Both the position numbers and the translations under genes were made by a program. DNA of 64,000 nucleotides. Source: an uncultured Vampirovibrio sp. Its GTDB lineage: Bacteria; Cyanobacteriota; Vampirovibrionia; Gastranaerophilales; Gastranaerophilaceae. The notes below the pieces were generated by a model. That model ran no database searches. It was not told where the DNA came from and saw only the letters and a program-made list of their open reading frames with translations. Each line of letters opens with the position of its first letter. The first letter of the stretch is position 1. The stretch covers positions 124,001-188,000 of the forward strand of contig CAJTLG010000002.1 of assembly GCA_910577395.1 (NCBI GenBank), in the 5' to 3' direction. Shown here piece after piece: positions 42,789 to 50,615 of the stretch.

Positions 42789-43476
42789 AAAAAATGCAAA
42801 AATATTTAATACAGCCCTTGCAGCAATTTTGTTTGCGGGCTGTATTTTTAATACCCAAAATGCAGCTGCAGATTATTATTTTAATAATTTTTCAGCATCA
42901 GATTATACAACCCCCTTTGTCTCACCATTCACATCAGATTTTGGCGGCAATATTCCGTTAAGAAAAAAGGAATTAACCCCTGAACAAAAAGAAAAGATAA
43001 GACTTGCCAAAGAAAAAATGGCAAAAAAGAAACTGGAATTTTCCGATAAAGAATTTATAAAACAAATTAAAAAGAATAAAAAAGAAAATGTGGCACTTAT
43101 GCTTGAAGCAGGCATGAGCCCAAACACTGATTATTTTGGCGAATACGCATTATTCTATGCCGTTAAATACAATAAAACAGATATAGCACTGCTTTTACTT
43201 GAAAACAATGCAAACCCAAACACCGGATTTGATTCTACGCTTTTTTGGGCAGTAAAAAATAATAATGCAACACTTGCGCAAACCCTAATAGAAAAAGGCG
43301 CAAAAGTTGATTATACAGAACTTGTGTCTTCTAAAACCATTCTTTATATGGCATTAAAACAAAACCACCTAAACATTGCGCGCATGTTGATAGAAAATGG
43401 CACAAAAATAGACAAATATTCAGCCCAAATAATAGATAAAAGAAATCTGTACAATACTCTTGGCGTGGAAAGATAA
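42769..43476 (+). CDS. Exported ankyrin-repeat protein
   Basis: A 235-residue protein with an N-terminal signal segment (NTALAAILFAGCIFNTQNAA) that may be a lipoprotein signal (Cys about residue 23), although Phe sits in the lipobox. A charged linker (KKELTPEQKEKIRLAKEKMA) precedes three to four ankyrin repeats (about 105-225), for example NVALMLEAGMSPNTDYFGEY and TDIALLLLENNANPNTGFDS. The start at ATG 42769 overlaps fabG by 20 bases. It probably mediates protein-protein contacts in the periplasm; the partner is unknown. A link to fatty acid synthesis is only positional. Confidence 0.8.
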   Translation: MVALLYKKNAKIFNTALAAILFAGCIFNTQNAAADYYFNNFSASDYTTPFVSPFTSDFGGNIPLRKKELTPEQKEKIRLAKEKMAKKKLEFSDKEFIKQIKKNKKENVALMLEAGMSPNTDYFGEYALFYAVKYNKTDIALLLLENNANPNTGFDSTLFWAVKNNNATLAQTLIEKGAKVDYTELVSSKTILYMALKQNHLNIARMLIENGTKIDKYSAQIIDKRNLYNTLGVER

Positions 43477-43497
43477 ACTACTCCAAGTTTCAAGCTT

Positions 43498-44562
43498 TTA
43501 GAATTGTTTTAAAAATCTTTCATCATTATTAAAGAATAATCTTATATCATCAATTGCATATTTAAGCATAGTAAGCCTTTCAACCCCCATACCAAATGCA
43601 AACCCTGAATATACATTTGGGTCAATCCCTACGCCCTTTAACACATTTGGGTCCACCATGCCGGAACCAAGTATTTCAAGCCACCCGGTACCGGAGCATG
43701 TCGGGCATCCTTTTCCGCCGCACATGATACACTGTACATCAACTTCCGCAGAAGGCTCCGTAAACGGAAAAAAGCTGTTTCTAAACCTTGTTGGGCGGCT
43801 AGAGCCAAAATATAATCTTATAAATTCATTTAGCGTGCCTTTTAGGTCGGTAAATCTTATATTTTTATCTACACAAAGCCCTTCAATCTGGTGGAAAAGA
43901 TTATTTTTCCTTGCACTTACACTTTCATTCCTATAAACTCTCCCCGGAGAAATTATCCTGATTGGAGGTTTGGAATTTTCCATTTGTCTTACCTGTGAAT
44001 TTGATGTCTGGCTCCTTAGAACCACATGTTTTGCATTAAGGGCATAATATGTATCTTGCACATCACGTGCAGGGTGTTCTTTTGGGGTATTTAGCAGGTC
44101 AAAATTATACTTTTCAACTTCAACTTCAGGCGAATATTTATTTTCAATAAGTGAAAACCCAAGATGTTCAAATATTTCAACAATTTCGTTGATAGTTGCA
44201 GTCAATGTGTGTACTCTGCCTTTTTTAATATATGTTCCGTCAAGTGTCGGGTCAATTTTTTCTAAGACAAGCTTTTGATTTAATTCTTCAAAATAAAAAA
44301 CATCATTTTTTTCTTTAATTAAACATTCAATTTCTTTTGAAACTTCATTTGTAAGTGCGCCAATTTTAGGTCTCATGGCGGGGTCGATATCTTTTAAGCC
44401 TTTTTTTAAATTATTAAGTTCTGAAGAGCGTGACAAATATTTATTTTTAACCTCATCAAGCTCTTTTAAGGTTTTTGCATTATTAATCTCGGCTGCCGCA
44501 TTATTTTTAATTTCTAAAATCTTACTTTCCATAAAACCCGTTTCAAAACTTTCTTGTGACAT
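43498..44562 (-). CDS. pheS: Phenylalanyl-tRNA synthetase alpha subunit
   Basis: A 354-residue class II synthetase alpha subunit. Coiled-coil N terminus (about 1-95), then the catalytic core with HPARDVQDTYYALNAKHVVL, RSQTSNSQVRQMENSKPPI, HQIEGLCVDKNIRF, EVDVQCIMCGGKGCPTCSGT and GFAFGMGVERLTMLKYAIDD. The extra zinc-like CIMCGGKGCPTC segment is in the position typical of many bacterial PheS. The beta subunit gene pheT, usually immediately downstream, is not adjacent here: the next gene downstream is fabG's ankyrin neighbour on the other strand. Confidence 0.96.
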   Translation of the reverse strand: MSQESFETGFMESKILEIKNNAAAEINNAKTLKELDEVKNKYLSRSSELNNLKKGLKDIDPAMRPKIGALTNEVSKEIECLIKEKNDVFYFEELNQKLVLEKIDPTLDGTYIKKGRVHTLTATINEIVEIFEHLGFSLIENKYSPEVEVEKYNFDLLNTPKEHPARDVQDTYYALNAKHVVLRSQTSNSQVRQMENSKPPIRIISPGRVYRNESVSARKNNLFHQIEGLCVDKNIRFTDLKGTLNEFIRLYFGSSRPTRFRNSFFPFTEPSAEVDVQCIMCGGKGCPTCSGTGWLEILGSGMVDPNVLKGVGIDPNVYSGFAFGMGVERLTMLKYAIDDIRLFFNNDERFLKQF

Positions 44563-44616
44563 TTTTAATACCAGTTAATAATACCTAAAAAAAACACCAA
44601 CATCAAGATTTTTTGC

Positions 44617-44622
44617 TATAAT
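44617..44622 (+). promoter_or_regulatory. Perfect -10 box six bases before ATG
   Basis: TATAAT at 44617-44622, six bases, then ATG 44629. A -35 element is weak. No ribosome binding site is present, so a leaderless transcript is likely. Confidence 0.55.
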
Positions 44623-44628
44623 TTTGTC

Positions 44629-46200
44629 ATGATTATTTTGTTTTATATTTCAATGTTTTTATACATATCAACCATTTCCGTTATGTCCACCTATGTGGAT
44701 TATGATTTTTGGGCAAGGCTTATAGTTGGTAAAACATTTTTTCAAACAGGCACACTGTTGAATTTTGATTTTCAATCCTTTGGCCCAACCCGTCAGTGGT
44801 TTGACCATGAATGGGGCTCTAGCCTGATATTTTACGGCATTCTGGATAATTTCGGCGAAACCGGACTTATTATATTTAAAATAATAATGAATTTCCTCAT
44901 TATTTTTATGGTAACAAAGATTATACTTTTAAGGCGCAAACATTTATATAAAGATATAAAAATTAATCCTATTAAGGAGGCCCCTCTTAATATCCTGTTT
45001 TTTATACTTTTGACCCAATCCATGCTCAACATCATTAATACAACGGTAAGGTGCCAGGTATTCACATTCTTTTTCTTCCTTGTATGGTTTTATACGCTTG
45101 AAAAATCAAGACTTGAAAATAGCCGTAAAATCCTCTGGATTTTACCTGTTACAATGATTTTATGGTCAAATATTCACGGCGGGTGTTTTACTGGTCTTGG
45201 GCTTTTAGGGCTTTATATTGTCGGTGAATTTTTAAACAAAAAACCTGTAAAACACTATGTAATCGCCTTTATAACATCCTTTTTTGCCTTGTTTATAAAC
45301 CCATATGGAATTAAATATGTATACTTCTTATTTCATGCAATAACAATGAAACGACCATCAATAACAGAATGGCAGCCGCTATGGGGAAAACTTCATTTCT
45401 TCAAATTTTTCAAGTTCAAAATCTGGAGCACTTGTACTGCACTAATTTCAGCCATTATATTAATAAAAAAATATAACAGGATACAAAAACCTTTAATATC
45501 TGAAAAATTTAAAAATCTCTACCAAAATCTTGATAAAACCAAGGCAATTGTTTTAATTGTAATGTTTCTTTTAAGTCTTAAAACAATTCGTCTGATACCA
45601 TTTTTTACAATATCTGCTGCAATCTACCTGTATGACGATATTTATACTAAAATTTTCAACAAAAAAATGTCAAACGTTTTAAACAATATAAAAGAAATTT
45701 TCTTGGGAATTTTAATACTCATTTCTTTTGTTTATACAATGCACACAATAAAAATCAAAACAACGGTTAGACATCTTCCTTATCTTGAGGCGGAATTTTT
45801 AAAAATAAACAATCTAAAGGGCAATCTCCTTGCCGATTTTCACCAAGGAAGTTTTCTTGCCTATAAATTATATCCGAATAATTTCATATTTATGGATGGA
45901 AGATACGAAGAAACGTATGACCCTAACCAGTTAAACAGACTTAAGGAAATCCACATAGGCCCGAACTGGCAGGATGAATTTGATAAACAACATATAGACT
46001 ATATTATCCTTGATATGAAATCCGAAGGCATGCTATATCAAAGGCTTTTACATACAAAAGAATGGTACCCGGCTATTACGGGCAATAAATTTATACTGCT
46101 CATACGAAAGGATAAAAAAATTATTAACCCCAAACTCCCTCCGGCCGATTTAGAATATTATGACAAGCATAAGTGGGAAACCAATATTAATTGGAGATAA
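44629..46200 (+). CDS. Polytopic membrane protein, GT-C-like
   Basis: A 523-residue protein with about ten transmembrane helices in residues 1-380 and an extracytoplasmic C-terminal domain of about 130 residues. Conserved-looking motifs are FDHEWGSSLIFYGILDNFGE in the first loop, LWSNIHGGCFTGLGLLGLYI, and NPYGIKYVYFLFH; the C-terminal domain has LLADFHQGSFLAYKLYPNNF and FIFMDGRYEE. Acidic loop-1 residues and an NxHGG helix motif are typical of an uncharacterised group of membrane proteins with GT-C (lipid-linked sugar transferase) shape. A glycosyltransferase role is inference. It overlaps nothing and is followed three bases later by the next gene. Confidence 0.65.
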   Translation: MIILFYISMFLYISTISVMSTYVDYDFWARLIVGKTFFQTGTLLNFDFQSFGPTRQWFDHEWGSSLIFYGILDNFGETGLIIFKIIMNFLIIFMVTKIILLRRKHLYKDIKINPIKEAPLNILFFILLTQSMLNIINTTVRCQVFTFFFFLVWFYTLEKSRLENSRKILWILPVTMILWSNIHGGCFTGLGLLGLYIVGEFLNKKPVKHYVIAFITSFFALFINPYGIKYVYFLFHAITMKRPSITEWQPLWGKLHFFKFFKFKIWSTCTALISAIILIKKYNRIQKPLISEKFKNLYQNLDKTKAIVLIVMFLLSLKTIRLIPFFTISAAIYLYDDIYTKIFNKKMSNVLNNIKEIFLGILILISFVYTMHTIKIKTTVRHLPYLEAEFLKINNLKGNLLADFHQGSFLAYKLYPNNFIFMDGRYEETYDPNQLNRLKEIHIGPNWQDEFDKQHIDYIILDMKSEGMLYQRLLHTKEWYPAITGNKFILLIRKDKKIINPKLPPADLEYYDKHKWETNINWR

Positions 46201-46203
46201 TTT

Positions 46204-46683
46204 TTGAAAAATAAATTTCTGATATCTTTTATATTGACCGCATTTTTTCTGGCGCACTTTTATTATAATGAATGCGATGCAAAAAATACCCTTCAAAAAC
46301 CAACCCTTCAAGATAGGCAGAAAAATTATATTGAAATAAAAGATACTCTGAAATTAAACACAAGGGAGCTTGCCGTATTTAATGAAATTAACACTAAAGA
46401 AACCTGGGCACTAAGGCCCCTTGCACTGGAACTTGAAGCTAATTATTTAAGACTTGATGAATTAAATAAAACCAAATGCAGGTGGTATTCAAAATCCTGC
46501 AAAAAGGAATTAAAGGCAGATATCGCCTTTGTAGAGGCTGACATTAAAGAATTAAAAAGACAAATATGGCAAAAGAAAGAATATTATAAAATTTTATATC
46601 TGAATCAAACCTCAAGAAGGCAGGATTTAAAATTAAGACAAATAATCCAAAATATTACCAAGGCAAAACCCCAATTGTGGTAA
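46204..46683 (+). CDS. Exported helical protein, unknown
   Basis: A 159-residue protein beginning at TTG 46204, with TGGAGATAATTT upstream. An N-terminal signal or anchor (FLISFILTAFFLAHFYY, about 4-20) is followed by a helical, charged region with two cysteines in TKCRWYSKSCKKELKADIAF, possibly a disulphide, and a coiled coil to the end. No family is recognised. It starts three bases after the polytopic membrane protein gene, so the two are surely cotranscribed. Confidence 0.65.
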   Translation: MKNKFLISFILTAFFLAHFYYNECDAKNTLQKPTLQDRQKNYIEIKDTLKLNTRELAVFNEINTKETWALRPLALELEANYLRLDELNKTKCRWYSKSCKKELKADIAFVEADIKELKRQIWQKKEYYKILYLNQTSRRQDLKLRQIIQNITKAKPQLW

Positions 46684-46686
46684 TAA

Positions 46687-46714
46687 AAAACCGGCCCTTC
46701 AATGGCCGGTTTTT
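46687..46714. terminator. Bidirectional intrinsic terminator
   Basis: Stem AAAACCGGCC / GGCCGGTTTT with A and T runs on both sides, between the helical protein gene (plus) and rplT (minus). Confidence 0.9.
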
Positions 46715-46731
46715 AAAAGATTTAAACAAGC

Positions 46732-47076
46732 TTACTTAACTACAGTGTCAACAATAACTTTAAAAGCCTCGGGCTCATTTACCGCAAGCTCTGCAAGCAT
46801 TTTTCTGTTAACTTGAATATCGGCTTTTTTAAGCAAATTCATAAATTTTGAATAGCTGATACCATATTCTCTTACAGCAGCATTAATTCTAACAATCCAT
46901 AATGCTCTCATGTTTCTTTTTACAACTCTTCTGTCACGGTAAGCATACTTTAGAGCCTTCATAACAGCTTGGTTTGCTACTTTAAATATTCTGCTTCTTG
47001 CACCGATAAAACCTTTTGCAAGCTTTAATATTTTTTTATGTCTTTTTCTTAAAACATTTCCGCGTTTAACTCTCAT
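46732..47076 (-). CDS. rplT: 50S ribosomal protein L20
   Basis: A 114-residue L20, an early 23S rRNA-binding protein. MRVKRGNVLRKRHKKILKLA, KGFIGARSRIFKVANQAVMK, ALKYAYRDRRVVKRNMRALW and RINAAVREYGISYSKFMNLL are diagnostic. It follows rpmI by 15 bases. Its terminator is shared with the convergent gene. Confidence 0.97.
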   Translation of the reverse strand: MRVKRGNVLRKRHKKILKLAKGFIGARSRIFKVANQAVMKALKYAYRDRRVVKRNMRALWIVRINAAVREYGISYSKFMNLLKKADIQVNRKMLAELAVNEPEAFKVIVDTVVK

Positions 47077-47091
47077 TTTTAATCACCTTCC

Positions 47092-47301
47092 TTATCTTGA
47101 ATACCTGATATACGGCAGTTCTTTAGATACTAAATCCAAATTGCATGCCGGCACCTCTACCATTCCGGTTAATCTGTTTTTTCTTGCCGGGCTTTTGTGC
47201 GCAAGAAGGTGTCCTTTTCCTGCCTGACGGCGTAAAATCTTGCCTGAAGCGGTTACTTTATAACGCTTATTGGCAGACCTGTGTGTTTTCATTTTAGGCA
47301 T
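47092..47301 (-). CDS. rpmI: 50S ribosomal protein L35
   Basis: A 69-residue L35. PKMKTHRSANKRYKVTASGK and ILRRQAGKGHLLAHKSPARK fit the family; the C terminus is slightly longer than the usual 64-66 residues. AAGGAGAAAAAA precedes the ATG. The usual partner infC is not upstream; the leader from about 47384 contains a hairpin. Confidence 0.95.
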   Translation of the reverse strand: MPKMKTHRSANKRYKVTASGKILRRQAGKGHLLAHKSPARKNRLTGMVEVPACNLDLVSKELPYIRYSR

Positions 47302-47341
47302 TTTTTTCTCCTTAATTTTTCTTTTTAATCTAAAGGCTTTT

Positions 47342-47361
47342 GCGGCATACCTTAAGACCGC
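47342..47361 (-). promoter_or_regulatory. Hairpin in the rpmI-rplT leader
   Basis: On the minus strand GCGG, a loop of about 12 bases, and CCGC form a short hairpin in the 83-base leader. L20 operons are known to be autoregulated by L20 binding to leader RNA; whether this hairpin takes part is not shown. Confidence 0.35.
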
Positions 47362-47390
47362 TTCAATACCTTATATTAATAACAAAATAA

Positions 47391-47419
47391 ATTTTATCCT
47401 AAACCCAATTAAAAGTAAA
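47391..47419 (-). promoter_or_regulatory. Promoter of rpmI-rplT
   Basis: Minus strand: TTTACT (47419-47414), a 17-base spacer, TAAAAT (47396-47391), predicting a start near 47384 and a leader of about 83 bases. Confidence 0.65.
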
Positions 47420-47462
47420 GTCTCTGCCCAAATAGACCTTGTTTAAAATACTCCTCCGCTAA

Positions 47463-47496
47463 AAAAGCCCTTTTGAAAAACTTCAAAAGGGCTTTT
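47463..47496 (-). terminator. Intrinsic terminator after the pilin gene
   Basis: A 15-bp stem AAAAGCCCTTTTGAA / TTCAAAAGGGCTTTT, loop AAAC, 29 bases after the pilin stop codon. Confidence 0.9.
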
Positions 47497-47524
47497 AAAT
47501 TTATTCCGTTAAAGTTAACTAAAA

Positions 47525-48151
47525 TTAGTCACCTTGGAACATTGTTCTTTGTGCAACAACACCGTAAGGAACAGCAGCTGTGTCCGTAATCATAACAGGG
47601 AACACGTCGAAGATTCTTGTATTTGTGTTAGATGCATCAGGTATTGAATAACCTTGGTTTTTAGTTCTGTCAATTGGGTTTGGTTTTCTGTCACCGTTTA
47701 CGTCAACAACAATTAAGCAAGGAGCTTCTTGCTCAGTTTTACCTGAACCACAGCCAGATCTTTTGAATGCAGGCGCACCGGTAATTGTTGCTGCAGTTGA
47801 CGGGAATTCAAATCTCATACCGTCTGATGTGTAGAAAGCATCATTAGCACTAAAAATAAGGTTATCTGTACTTTTGATTACGTTTAATCTTTGCGCTAAG
47901 TAACCCATTAGCGTATGGTGGTCATTAACATTGGCTGCATCGGTGTTTGTATCACCAGGGCCCATATTTTCAAGAGCTAAATTCATTGTAATAGCCTGGT
48001 TAAGAACAGAAACCGCCTTTTTAAGACCGGTTTTAAATTCTTGTTGGTTAGTGTTGATAATTACTGAAGGAATAGTCATAGCAGCAACAACACCAATAAT
48101 AGCCAAAGTGATTAATACTTCAGCCAAAGTAAAACCTAAACTCTTTCTCAT
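47525..48151 (-). CDS. Type IV pilin-like protein
   Basis: A 208-residue prepilin. The class III leader MRKSLGFTLAEVLITLAIIG is cleaved after Gly by prepilin peptidase, leaving Phe1 and Glu5 (FTLAE), and the hydrophobic helix continues VVAAMTIPSV. The globular part has two cysteines, in KRSGCGSG and EQEAPCLIVVDVNGDRKPNP, the latter like the D-region and calcium-like loop of type II pseudopilins (DVNGDRKPN). The start at ATG 48151 is chosen for its AAAGGT site. No assembly genes are nearby. It may be a surface pilin or pseudopilin, one of several expected copies. Confidence 0.88.
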   Translation of the reverse strand: MRKSLGFTLAEVLITLAIIGVVAAMTIPSVIINTNQQEFKTGLKKAVSVLNQAITMNLALENMGPGDTNTDAANVNDHHTLMGYLAQRLNVIKSTDNLIFSANDAFYTSDGMRFEFPSTAATITGAPAFKRSGCGSGKTEQEAPCLIVVDVNGDRKPNPIDRTKNQGYSIPDASNTNTRIFDVFPVMITDTAAVPYGVVAQRTMFQGD

Positions 48152-48342
48152 TTGATTTTTACCTTTCATATACATTTCTAGTTACTTTTCTTCGCACTTG
48201 GCAAATTTATGTTATTAATTATATTACATTTTTTATTAAAAATAAACTCCGGATAGATAAAAATACATTGATAAGTCTAAAAAGCAGCGTGATATCTACA
48301 AAGTATATATTTTTACAATTATTAATAATAAGCTTCGTCTGC

Positions 48343-49485
48343 CTATCCAAGCTTGTTTTTAAAGGAAAAATTAGCAATTGAAAGCGTAAAAATTGTTATT
48401 AAAATAATAGGGATTAAATTTAACATGACGATACAGAAATTAATATTTTTTAATATTATTCCCTTTGAAATAACAAGAAAAAACCTCAAAGGATTAAGTA
48501 TAGTCAGGTTTTGAAGAAATTCTGGCGTAATATTTTCAACAGGTGCACTATACCCTGATAAAATCATGGCAGGAAACATAAAAACAAATACGCCAAGCAT
48601 AGCTTGCTGTTGGGTTTTGGTTAAGGATGATATAAAAAGCCCCACCCCCACAACAGACATTAAGAAACAAAAAAGTGAAAAGAAATACAAGAAAATATTC
48701 CCCTCAATCGGCAGTTCAAATACAAATTTTGCAGCAAGCAGGATAAGCGCCCCGTCAATAAGACCAAAAAATAAAGGTATGGCAAGTTTCCCCGCTAAAA
48801 TCTCATGAGGCTTTAAGGGTGAAACCAAAAGTTCATCAAAGGTGCCTGTTTCCTTTTCTTTTGCAAGTGAAAGAGAGGCTAGCAAAAGCACCATGGACAT
48901 TGAAAGAATACCGACAAGGGATGATATAATAAACCAATGATAATAAAGGTTTGGATTATACCAGTTGCGCACTTTTAAGCTAATACCTCCGCTGCTAACA
49001 CCGCTTTTCCGGATACTGCCTTTGCCGCCCGGGGTACTGCCGTAATCAAATCCCCCGGCAATTTCTCCTAAATAATTTCCTATTATCTGGCTGCCGTTTG
49101 TATGCCGCCCGTCTAAAATCACCTCTGCCTCTGCGCTTTGTCCGTTTATATATTTTTTTGAAAAATCATTTTTAATATACAAAGCCCCCCGCACCTGCTC
49201 TGTATCAAGCACATTTTTAAGCTCTTTTAAATTTTTCACATAAATTATCTTTTTAAAATACCTTGAGGCACTTACTCTGTTTAGAAACTCCCTGCTAACA
49301 GGTGTGCTGTCTTCATTTAACACCCCAAGTGTTATATTTTCTATATCAAGAGTAGCCGCATGGGAAAACAAAAAAAGTTGAATTATAGGTGGCAAAAATA
49401 ATAATGAACGGCTTTTTGGGTCACGCCATACAGAATGAAATTCTTTAATAATGAGCGCCAATAATCTGTTAAAAGCCTGTTTCAT
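48343..49485 (-). CDS. ABC-2 permease, efflux subunit 2
   Basis: A 380-residue ABC-2 (YhhJ/YbhR-like) permease. One N-terminal helix (SLLFLPPIIQLFLFSHAATL), a large periplasmic region (about 50-190), and five C-terminal helices with the hydrophilic KEKETGTFDELLVSPLKPHE typical of the family. It overlaps the other permease gene by four bases. With it, this forms the heterodimeric channel of the tripartite efflux system that also includes the genes up to 54463. Confidence 0.92.
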   Translation of the reverse strand: MKQAFNRLLALIIKEFHSVWRDPKSRSLLFLPPIIQLFLFSHAATLDIENITLGVLNEDSTPVSREFLNRVSASRYFKKIIYVKNLKELKNVLDTEQVRGALYIKNDFSKKYINGQSAEAEVILDGRHTNGSQIIGNYLGEIAGGFDYGSTPGGKGSIRKSGVSSGGISLKVRNWYNPNLYYHWFIISSLVGILSMSMVLLLASLSLAKEKETGTFDELLVSPLKPHEILAGKLAIPLFFGLIDGALILLAAKFVFELPIEGNIFLYFFSLFCFLMSVVGVGLFISSLTKTQQQAMLGVFVFMFPAMILSGYSAPVENITPEFLQNLTILNPLRFFLVISKGIILKNINFCIVMLNLIPIILITIFTLSIANFSFKNKLG

Positions 49486-50615
49486 TCATACCTCGCAGGG
49501 GTTACCTTGTATACAATAATAAACATAAGAAGTGCAAACCCTCCTAAAAACAAGGAATTCAAAACAAGAGTACGCACTATCGTGCCGGATAAAAACAAGC
49601 TTGAAATAGAGGAAACATAGTATCTTGCAGGTATAAAAAGTGTTAAAAATCTTAAAAATGCAGGCATGGAATTTATTTCATAAATAAGCCCCGATAGCAT
49701 CATAGCAGGCATAAAGCCAACCACACCCGCTATCTGGCTTGCAATAAACTGGTCTTTTGATATGGTGGATACAAAAAACCCAAACCCAAGCGCCCCAAGC
49801 ATAAATAGCGCAGATACAAACATAAAAGCCGCAAAAGAACCATAAAACGGCACCCTGAATACAAAAACAATCATAAAAAAGCAAAACAAGATTGATGCCA
49901 TAGAAAGCAAAAAATAAGATATGTATTTTGCAAGTAAAAATTCCCCCTTGCTCATCCCGGTGGTCAAAAGCGCCTCCATAGTGCCCCTTTCCCATTCACG
50001 TGCAATAACAAGAGCCGTTAAAACCGTGCCAATCATTGTCATAATAATTGCTAAAGACCCCGGCAATACAAAATAAGTGCTTTTTAAAGACGGATTATAC
50101 CAAAACCTTTGCGTAATAAGGATTTTTCCTCGTGCAAAATTTGAATAATTACTGTAGGCCGGGCTTTTAGTACTATTTATTGATTTAAAAGTTTCCAATG
50201 CACCTAAAATATAGGCACTTACAAACTTTGCAGTGTTTGGTTCTGAACCGTCCGTTATAACTTGAATTTCAGGGTTTTTGCCCGCAAGATATTCACGTGA
50301 AAAATTATTCGGCACAACCGCAAAACCTCTTATTTTCCCTGCCAACATAGTATTTTCGGCATTTTTTCTTGTCTGAAACACGGTAATATCAAGAAACCTG
50401 CTATGCCTCATTGTATCAAGGATTTCAACCGTAAGTGGTGTCTTATCTTCAAGTATAACACCAATTTTAACCGTATTTGTATCAAAATTAATCCCAAAAC
50501 CGAACAAAAAAAGCAATATTAAAGGCAGAATGAAGGCAATTAAAATACTTGAAAAGTCCCTTATTATCTGCTTTAGCTCCTTATTAACAAGCGCAAAAAC
50601 TATATCCTGCCTCAC
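49482..50615 (-). CDS. ABC-2 permease, efflux subunit 1
   Basis: A 377-residue ABC-2 (YbhS-like) permease with the same plan as the adjacent subunit: one helix near the N terminus (FSSILIAFILPLILLFLFGF), a periplasmic domain (about 45-180), and five helices. The family loop is WERGTMEALLTTGMSKGEFL. It overlaps the ATPase gene by four bases and the second permease by four. Two distinct permeases suggest a heterodimer. Confidence 0.92.
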   Translation of the reverse strand: MRQDIVFALVNKELKQIIRDFSSILIAFILPLILLFLFGFGINFDTNTVKIGVILEDKTPLTVEILDTMRHSRFLDITVFQTRKNAENTMLAGKIRGFAVVPNNFSREYLAGKNPEIQVITDGSEPNTAKFVSAYILGALETFKSINSTKSPAYSNYSNFARGKILITQRFWYNPSLKSTYFVLPGSLAIIMTMIGTVLTALVIAREWERGTMEALLTTGMSKGEFLLAKYISYFLLSMASILFCFFMIVFVFRVPFYGSFAAFMFVSALFMLGALGFGFFVSTISKDQFIASQIAGVVGFMPAMMLSGLIYEINSMPAFLRFLTLFIPARYYVSSISSLFLSGTIVRTLVLNSLFLGGFALLMFIIVYKVTPARYE

